DNA from: Sipunculus nudus
Lineage: Eukaryota; Annelida; Sipuncula; Golfingiida; Sipunculidae
Direction of reading: 5' to 3'
DNA length: 64,000 bases
Assembly (NCBI GenBank): GCA_026874595.1
Contig: CM049307.1
Coordinates: 43,530,362 to 43,594,361 of the forward strand
This document shows positions 58,835-64,000 of this stretch, piece by piece. The first letter of the stretch is position 1. Each line of letters starts with the position of its first letter. Position numbers and translations under genes: made by a program. The notes under the pieces were generated by a model. The model worked only from the letters and a program-made list of their open reading frames with translations, was not told the origin of the DNA and searched no databases.

Positions 58835-61800
58835 ATGTCAAGATATCCCAATATGGATTGGTCCCATGCTGACCTGGGCGAGGCGTTTCGTTTGTTCAAA
58901 CAACGGATCTGTTTATTTTTTGAAGACGAAGGGGTCACTGACCCAGCCAAGCAGGCAACAAAAATACAAATCGCGATAGGCGAAGAAGGGCTTCGACGTA
59001 TTAATGCCTCTGCCCTAACTGACGACGAAAAGAAAAAGCCCAACAAACTGTACAAGCTGTTTGAGGACCAGCTGAACATACAAGTGAATTTTCGTATCAA
59101 CCGAATGGAGCTAATGCAGTATCGTCAGCAACCTTGTGAGACAACAGATGATTTTGTCACAAGGTGCCGACAGAAAGGCAAATCATGTGACTTTGAACCA
59201 GCCGAGCTCACTGAGCGTATCATTGAGCTAGTAATAGCAAGCACACCTCATGACTCCTTTCAAAAATATCTGTTGGAATGCAAGAAAGGATTCACGGAAA
59301 AGGAGCTGTTGATACAAGCCCGCAAGTACGAAGCAATCGTACGAGGCAAAGAAACTCTAAATAAATTAGAGTCCAAGGACAGCACTACAGATATACATAC
59401 AGTCAAAAAAGTGTGTCACAAATGTGGACTTTCACATCCCCCGAGAAAGTGCCCTGCCTACAGAGACCGATGTAAAAACTGTGGCAAATTAGGTCATTGG
59501 GCTAAACAGTGTCGCCAATGGAAACAGTGGAGCAGCACTCGGGGTCGCAGTCGCACCAGAAACAAGTCCTATAGCAGGAACCGACAGTCCAGATATAAAT
59601 CTAGGGAGCAACGACGCACCAATCAGAGTGACAGGGGTAGAAATGTGTATGAGATACAAAACACACAAACACATGAAACAGATGACTCTGATACAGATGA
59701 TGAACAATATACCTTCAGTACTATTGTGGTATCAGACCTATGTGTTGATAGTGTGAGAGATGAGGCATTCAGTACATTGCACATCATATGCCCTAACAAA
59801 ACTGGTGAGCATAAACTGAAACTGAAAATAGACACTGGTGCATCAGGCAATACTTTACCAGCCCGGATAGTCAAAAATATGTATGGTAACAGCTGGAGAA
59901 ATCAGATAGAACCAGCCAGAGATGTAAAATTGACAGCTTATAATGGCAGTGAAATCAAATGCCACGGGACATTGAGATTATTGTGCAGATATAAAGGCTC
60001 TGAATGGCATAAATACAAGTTCTATGTTGTTGAAGTTCAAGGACCTGCTGTCCTTGGTCTGAGTGCTTGTGAGCAATTACAAATAGTTACTATTCATGAC
60101 ATAAACAAAGATGTAAACTGTGAAAAGGCACATGTCAGTGACCCGCGAGGCACCGATAACGCCAGTAAAGCCTACCGAGACGGTCGCCCAGACACAAAAA
60201 TCAACACAGTCGATGAGCTAAAGATGTTATTTCCTGATCGGTTTGACTGTATAGGCAGCTTTAAGGAGACTGCCAAACTTCACCTAAAACAGGACTCACA
60301 ACCCACTATTGATGCTCCAAGAAAATGTAGTGTACACATTAAGCAGAAACTGAAAACGGAGCTCGAGAAAATGGAAACACAAGGTGTGATACGTAAAGTG
60401 AACCATCACACAGATTGGTGTTCCTCTATCGTTACTAGTGTGAAGAAAGACGGTACCCTCAGGGTGTGTTTGGACCCAAAACGGCTTAATAACTGTCTCA
60501 AACGCTGTCCACACAAAATTCCTACGCTCGAGGAACTGAACCCGGAATTTGCGGAGGCAAGAGTATTCTCAAAGCTCGATGCCAAGTCAGGTTATTGGTC
60601 TATCCCCTTGGACAAAGACAGTCAGGAACTAACAACCTTCCGCACCCCATTCGGCAGGTTCTGTTTCACAAGGTTGCCGTTTGGACTATCGGTATCACAA
60701 GATTTATTCCAACACGCCATGGATCGCATACTAGAAAAGGCACCAGGGTGCACTGGTATCGCAGATGACGTCGCAGTGTTCGGGTGGGATGAAACAGAAC
60801 ATGACAAAAACTTATTGAACCTGATGCAAGTGGCCCGTGAAGAAGGTCTAGTATTCAATTCACAGAAATGTGTCATAAAAACAAACAAGATAGAGTTCTT
60901 CGGCTCAGTCTACACTGCACAGGGGATCAAACCGGATCCCAAAAAAGTTGAGGATATATGGAATATGCCCACACCCCAAGACAAGGATGATTTGCAACGC
61001 TTTATTGGGCTCATGAACTATCTGTCTGCGCACATTCCTCATTTCTCTGAAAAGGCTGCCCCTCTGAGAGATCTGTTGAAAAAAGACACTCCATTTTATT
61101 GGCAGGAGGACCATCAACAGACATACGAATCCCTCAAGAAAAGCATAAACCCAGAATCGTGTCTTGCGTATTTCAACGCACAGAAAGACTCTGTCATAGA
61201 GGTAGATGCGTCCCAGAAAGGCCTAGGGGCATGCCTCTTACAGGAAAACAAAATCATCGCGTTCGCGTCAAAAACGCTAACAGCCACACAGGCAGCTTAT
61301 TCGAACATTGAGCGCGAAGCTCTAGCGTTAGTCTTCGGAATCCAGAAATTCCATGCCTTTGTGTTCGGGAAGTGTTTCAAGGTCATTACCGATCATAAAC
61401 CACTTGTGATGATACATGCAAAACCGCTAACAAGCGCACCTCCCCGCTTACAACGGCTCCTCGTCAAGATACAAGGCTACGACTTTGATCTCGAGTACAA
61501 ACCGGGAAGTCAGATGGTCCTATCAGATACGCTTTCGAGATTACCGAACCCGGAAAAGTCTGGAGACATACCACTGGATGAGCAAGTTGATGCGCTTTGT
61601 ATCGACGACATAGACGATAACCACAAAATCGATCTGGTCAACTTCAGTCTTGAAAAACAGACCCAATTACGGGAGTATAACCAATCTGACAGGACCATGC
61701 ATGCACTACAGCAAACAGTTCAGCATGGTTGGCCAGAGAAGATAGGTGAGCTCTCTCAGGATCTCCGTCCATTTTGGTCGTTCCGCGATGAAATTGGAAT

Positions 61801-63013
61801 AACCAACGGTATACTCTTTAAAGGACGACAAGTGATTATTCCAGAGCAGCTGCGCCAAAACATTCTGGAACAATTACATGAGGCACATCTTGGTATTGAG
61901 AAAACGCGACAGCTAGCACGGAGTAGTGTGTATTGGCCTCATATCAACAGAGACATAGAAACATTGATAAAGAAATGTGCTGTTTGCCAGGAAAGTTTGC
62001 CTGAGCAGACAAAAGAGCCAATGATCAGTCACGAAGTTCCGAGCACCCCATGGACAAAAATTGCAAGTGACTTATTCGAAGTGTACAACACATACTACAT
62101 GATAATAGTGGACTACCATTCAAAGTTTCCGTATGTCAAACGTCTAAACCACACCAAAAGCAGTGATATCGCTAATGAAACAGCTGAATGCTTTAGCATC
62201 TTTGGACCACCTCTTGAAATAATCACGGATAACGGCCCACAATACAGTGGAAAACCATACGGTGACATGTGTACAAAATGGAACGTAAAGCACACCACAA
62301 CATCGCCACGATATGCACAATCGAACGGTTTTGTTGAAAGACAGATTCGAACAGTCAAAGGTATCATAAAAAAGTGTACAAAAACACAGAAAGACATAAA
62401 CGTAGCACTACAGCATCTGCGATGTACTCCTATTGATTCACACTTACCCAGTCCGAGCGAAATTCTATTCAGCAGGCAGATCCGAACGAATTTGCCAAGT
62501 AACCAAACTGCTAACTACAATACAAACCATGACATCAACACAGGTCTACAACACCGCACACAACAGATGACACAAAGCTACAACCAAAGAGCCGGACCTG
62601 AATTACACCCACTTAAGGTCGGACAACAGGTGAGAACATTAAACAAAGAAACCCATCAATGGACACCCGGCGAAGTAGTAACCGTATGCAAGGAACCACG
62701 ATCGTACCGAATACGAACACGCGATGGTACTATAGTCAGACGAAACAGAAGACACATACGCGTACAATACACAACACAAACAAGTGATGTAAACCGAACA
62801 AAGCGCGTTCGATTCGCCGATGAGATTCCATTTGTGCCACATCAACCAAATAGGGGCACTGATGCTCCGAATGCTCGCAATCAGTCGTCACCAGCTGAGC
62901 AGCTGCAGGCAGCTGCACAGCCACCAACTGACAAACAGCCGCGACCACAGAAACCAACAACTGTTACACGATATGGCCGTGAGATAAAACCACCTGTAAG
63001 ATATCAGGACTGA
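58835..63013 (+). CDS. Gag-Pol polyprotein of the LTR retrotransposon
   Basis: A single 1392-residue frame. Gag occupies about 1-230 with two CCHC-type zinc knuckles (194-206 and 213-226) followed by an Arg/Ser-rich stretch. The aspartic protease motif DTGASG is at about 333-338. Reverse transcriptase has its ADDV active site near 643-646. RNase H begins near the VDAS motif at about 790. The integrase has an HHCC zinc finger near 1015-1050 and Asp, Asp, Glu near 1079, 1131 and 1168. Gag and Pol share one frame, as in several mag-like elements. Looks whole. Confidence 0.95.
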   Translation: MSRYPNMDWSHADLGEAFRLFKQRICLFFEDEGVTDPAKQATKIQIAIGEEGLRRINASALTDDEKKKPNKLYKLFEDQLNIQVNFRINRMELMQYRQQPCETTDDFVTRCRQKGKSCDFEPAELTERIIELVIASTPHDSFQKYLLECKKGFTEKELLIQARKYEAIVRGKETLNKLESKDSTTDIHTVKKVCHKCGLSHPPRKCPAYRDRCKNCGKLGHWAKQCRQWKQWSSTRGRSRTRNKSYSRNRQSRYKSREQRRTNQSDRGRNVYEIQNTQTHETDDSDTDDEQYTFSTIVVSDLCVDSVRDEAFSTLHIICPNKTGEHKLKLKIDTGASGNTLPARIVKNMYGNSWRNQIEPARDVKLTAYNGSEIKCHGTLRLLCRYKGSEWHKYKFYVVEVQGPAVLGLSACEQLQIVTIHDINKDVNCEKAHVSDPRGTDNASKAYRDGRPDTKINTVDELKMLFPDRFDCIGSFKETAKLHLKQDSQPTIDAPRKCSVHIKQKLKTELEKMETQGVIRKVNHHTDWCSSIVTSVKKDGTLRVCLDPKRLNNCLKRCPHKIPTLEELNPEFAEARVFSKLDAKSGYWSIPLDKDSQELTTFRTPFGRFCFTRLPFGLSVSQDLFQHAMDRILEKAPGCTGIADDVAVFGWDETEHDKNLLNLMQVAREEGLVFNSQKCVIKTNKIEFFGSVYTAQGIKPDPKKVEDIWNMPTPQDKDDLQRFIGLMNYLSAHIPHFSEKAAPLRDLLKKDTPFYWQEDHQQTYESLKKSINPESCLAYFNAQKDSVIEVDASQKGLGACLLQENKIIAFASKTLTATQAAYSNIEREALALVFGIQKFHAFVFGKCFKVITDHKPLVMIHAKPLTSAPPRLQRLLVKIQGYDFDLEYKPGSQMVLSDTLSRLPNPEKSGDIPLDEQVDALCIDDIDDNHKIDLVNFSLEKQTQLREYNQSDRTMHALQQTVQHGWPEKIGELSQDLRPFWSFRDEIGITNGILFKGRQVIIPEQLRQNILEQLHEAHLGIEKTRQLARSSVYWPHINRDIETLIKKCAVCQESLPEQTKEPMISHEVPSTPWTKIASDLFEVYNTYYMIIVDYHSKFPYVKRLNHTKSSDIANETAECFSIFGPPLEIITDNGPQYSGKPYGDMCTKWNVKHTTTSPRYAQSNGFVERQIRTVKGIIKKCTKTQKDINVALQHLRCTPIDSHLPSPSEILFSRQIRTNLPSNQTANYNTNHDINTGLQHRTQQMTQSYNQRAGPELHPLKVGQQVRTLNKETHQWTPGEVVTVCKEPRSYRIRTRDGTIVRRNRRHIRVQYTTQTSDVNRTKRVRFADEIPFVPHQPNRGTDAPNARNQSSPAEQLQAAAQPPTDKQPRPQKPTTVTRYGREIKPPVRYQD

Positions 63014-63291
63014 TACGATTTAATTAACATTCAAAATACATGCATGGACCTCTTCTTTCCTTAAGAATCAGAAATCCCGCGAAATGGACACCTTTATTAT
63101 AATATGTACCTCACAAACAGCCAACAGAGACATTCCAGTCAACCTGTTTAATTTCCTTGGTAAACCTGTTAAATTTTCGATGGACACTAGTTTTAATGAC
63201 ATCCCAGTTAACTTTGGTTTTGGTTAACATGTTTTACTCTCTCTCGTTGGACGCTCCAGTTTAACATTAATTCTTATTCAGAAGAGGGAGA

Positions 63292-63498
63292 TGTTGCGAT
63301 AATAAGTTTTAGTTTTATGTCATGCTGGCACTACTTAATAATGCGTCATATCACAGCTGGCGTACAACCGCGGTCACCGTTTCACAGCGCGTATAGTTCT
63401 GTCAAGATGGCCGTCTAGCATGACGCGCCCTATGTATGTTCACATGTAGTAAATGGATTATATCCAATCTGTATGTAGTTGTCGTCACTACTATAACA
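63292..63498 (+). repeat. 3' LTR
   Basis: 207 bp, identical by eye to the 5' LTR. Preceded by a purine-rich tract and followed by the ATGAC target duplication. Confidence 0.95.
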
Positions 63499-63503
63499 AT
63501 GAC

Positions 63504-64000
63504 TACATATTGTTAAATCCCTGGCCATTCATTTGTTAACTGGTTAATACATCCATCCATAAAAAAACTGATGAACAGCTTATATTGTTGGTAAATCTAT
63601 CTTTTGTGTGTACAAATGTCTCTTTTCTCATTAAAGGTGCAGGCAATGGTCTTGTCACTCGTGTGAAAATGTCTGGCCCCCACAATAGTCACACGAAAAT
63701 CCATGAACGCCTATCCGAGCTCGCCTATCGCCCTATTGCCTGTAGGCCTATTGGGTTGCTGCCGGCGGCAAGAAAATATTATAAAATTTAAAAAGTGCAG
63801 TGTCATGAGTGTGAATACATAAACATCATGATTACTTCTATGTCTACATTTTCTACACATCCATTTGCTGGCAATTTTCAGCGATATACTGATTATTACT
63901 GGAGCACACGTTTGGGTTTACTTGTCGGTCTCACAAGGCGGGCTGACCTGAGAGCGATAATTAAACGATTTATGAATTCTGAAACGGAGTTTCCTTTATA
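63504..64000. other. flank of the retrotransposon, no gene recognised
   Basis: A plus-strand frame after TTCTCATTAAAG (about 63634) reads GAGNGLVTRVKMSGPHNS and stays open to 63791, but no family is recognised. The remainder is anonymous. Confidence 0.35.

Larger units (their letters stand above)
58167..63498 (+). mobile_element. Ty3/gypsy LTR retrotransposon, looks whole and young
   Basis: Two 207-bp LTRs that I read as identical (TG...CA ends) bracket one long Gag-Pol frame. The 5-base target duplication ATGAC lies at 58162-58166 and 63499-63503. A purine-rich tract (63280-63291) touches the 3' LTR, and a TGG-starting primer-site-like sequence touches the 5' LTR. Domain order (protease, RT, RNase H, integrase) is that of Metaviridae, and the proteins resemble the mag-like group often labelled K02A2.6-like. 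Identical LTRs imply a very recent insertion. No breaks were noticed. Confidence 0.95.

Overview
The window looks like nuclear DNA of a marine invertebrate, most likely a bivalve mollusc. It is AT-rich, gene-poor and crowded with small repeats. The few host genes have GT-AG introns or a 5' UTR intron, and repeat families recur many times within 64 kb. The species is inference; no marker gene is present.

Three host genes can be supported, all on the minus strand. At 12.9-14.9 kb lies a complete 647-residue acyl-CoA oxidase-family enzyme whose coding region has no intron and whose N-terminus looks mitochondrial. At 32.8-33.3 kb lies a two-exon OXLD1-like gene (oxidoreductase-like CCMSGC..C motif) that stops shortly after the motif. 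At 46.9-55.9 kb lies the 3' part of a SAM/HECT-like (G2E3-like) gene. Its large exon (54340-55948) joins in phase to a last exon at 46915-47108 that carries the catalytic-type HTC motif and the C-terminus, across a 7.2-kb intron filled with tandem repeats. Its 5' exons were not found.

The rest is mobile and repeated DNA. (1) An integrase-core (D-D-E) DNA transposon starts at 35332. It has a three-exon transposase and 17 copies of a 14-bp palindrome near its left end. A 900-bp deletion derivative with both inverted ends and an 8-bp target duplication lies at 45763-46662. (2) A 3.2-kb element at 29049-32278 has about 770-bp inverted arms headed by GCTGATCAGC palindromes, a perfect 8-bp target duplication and no transposase. 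(3) A young, whole-looking Ty3/gypsy LTR retrotransposon lies at 58167-63498 with identical 207-bp LTRs. (4) A Helitron-like family starts ..GGGACCCATGGGTC.. and ends in a hairpin plus ..GCTGAGCTAA. One copy is nested in another, and a third copy shows the empty site. (5) Several MITE families are present: Harbinger-like (3-bp duplications, three copies), mariner-like, hAT-like, and one with GGATCCGCCCCT ends. (6) There are tandem arrays: an 88-bp minisatellite at 50.6-53.1 kb, about 172-bp units at 48.3-50 kb, about 125-bp GGTGGCGCCACC units at 24 and 34 kb, an AGGTCA-rich array at 2.9-3.4 kb and a CTACGC tract at 41.1-41.5 kb.

The host genes do not form a pathway together. The clearest links are structural: the HECT gene's intron hosts three tandem arrays and a transposon end about two dozen bases from its splice donor, and the retrotransposon sits upstream of the same gene. 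All calls are by eye, with no alignment or database search.
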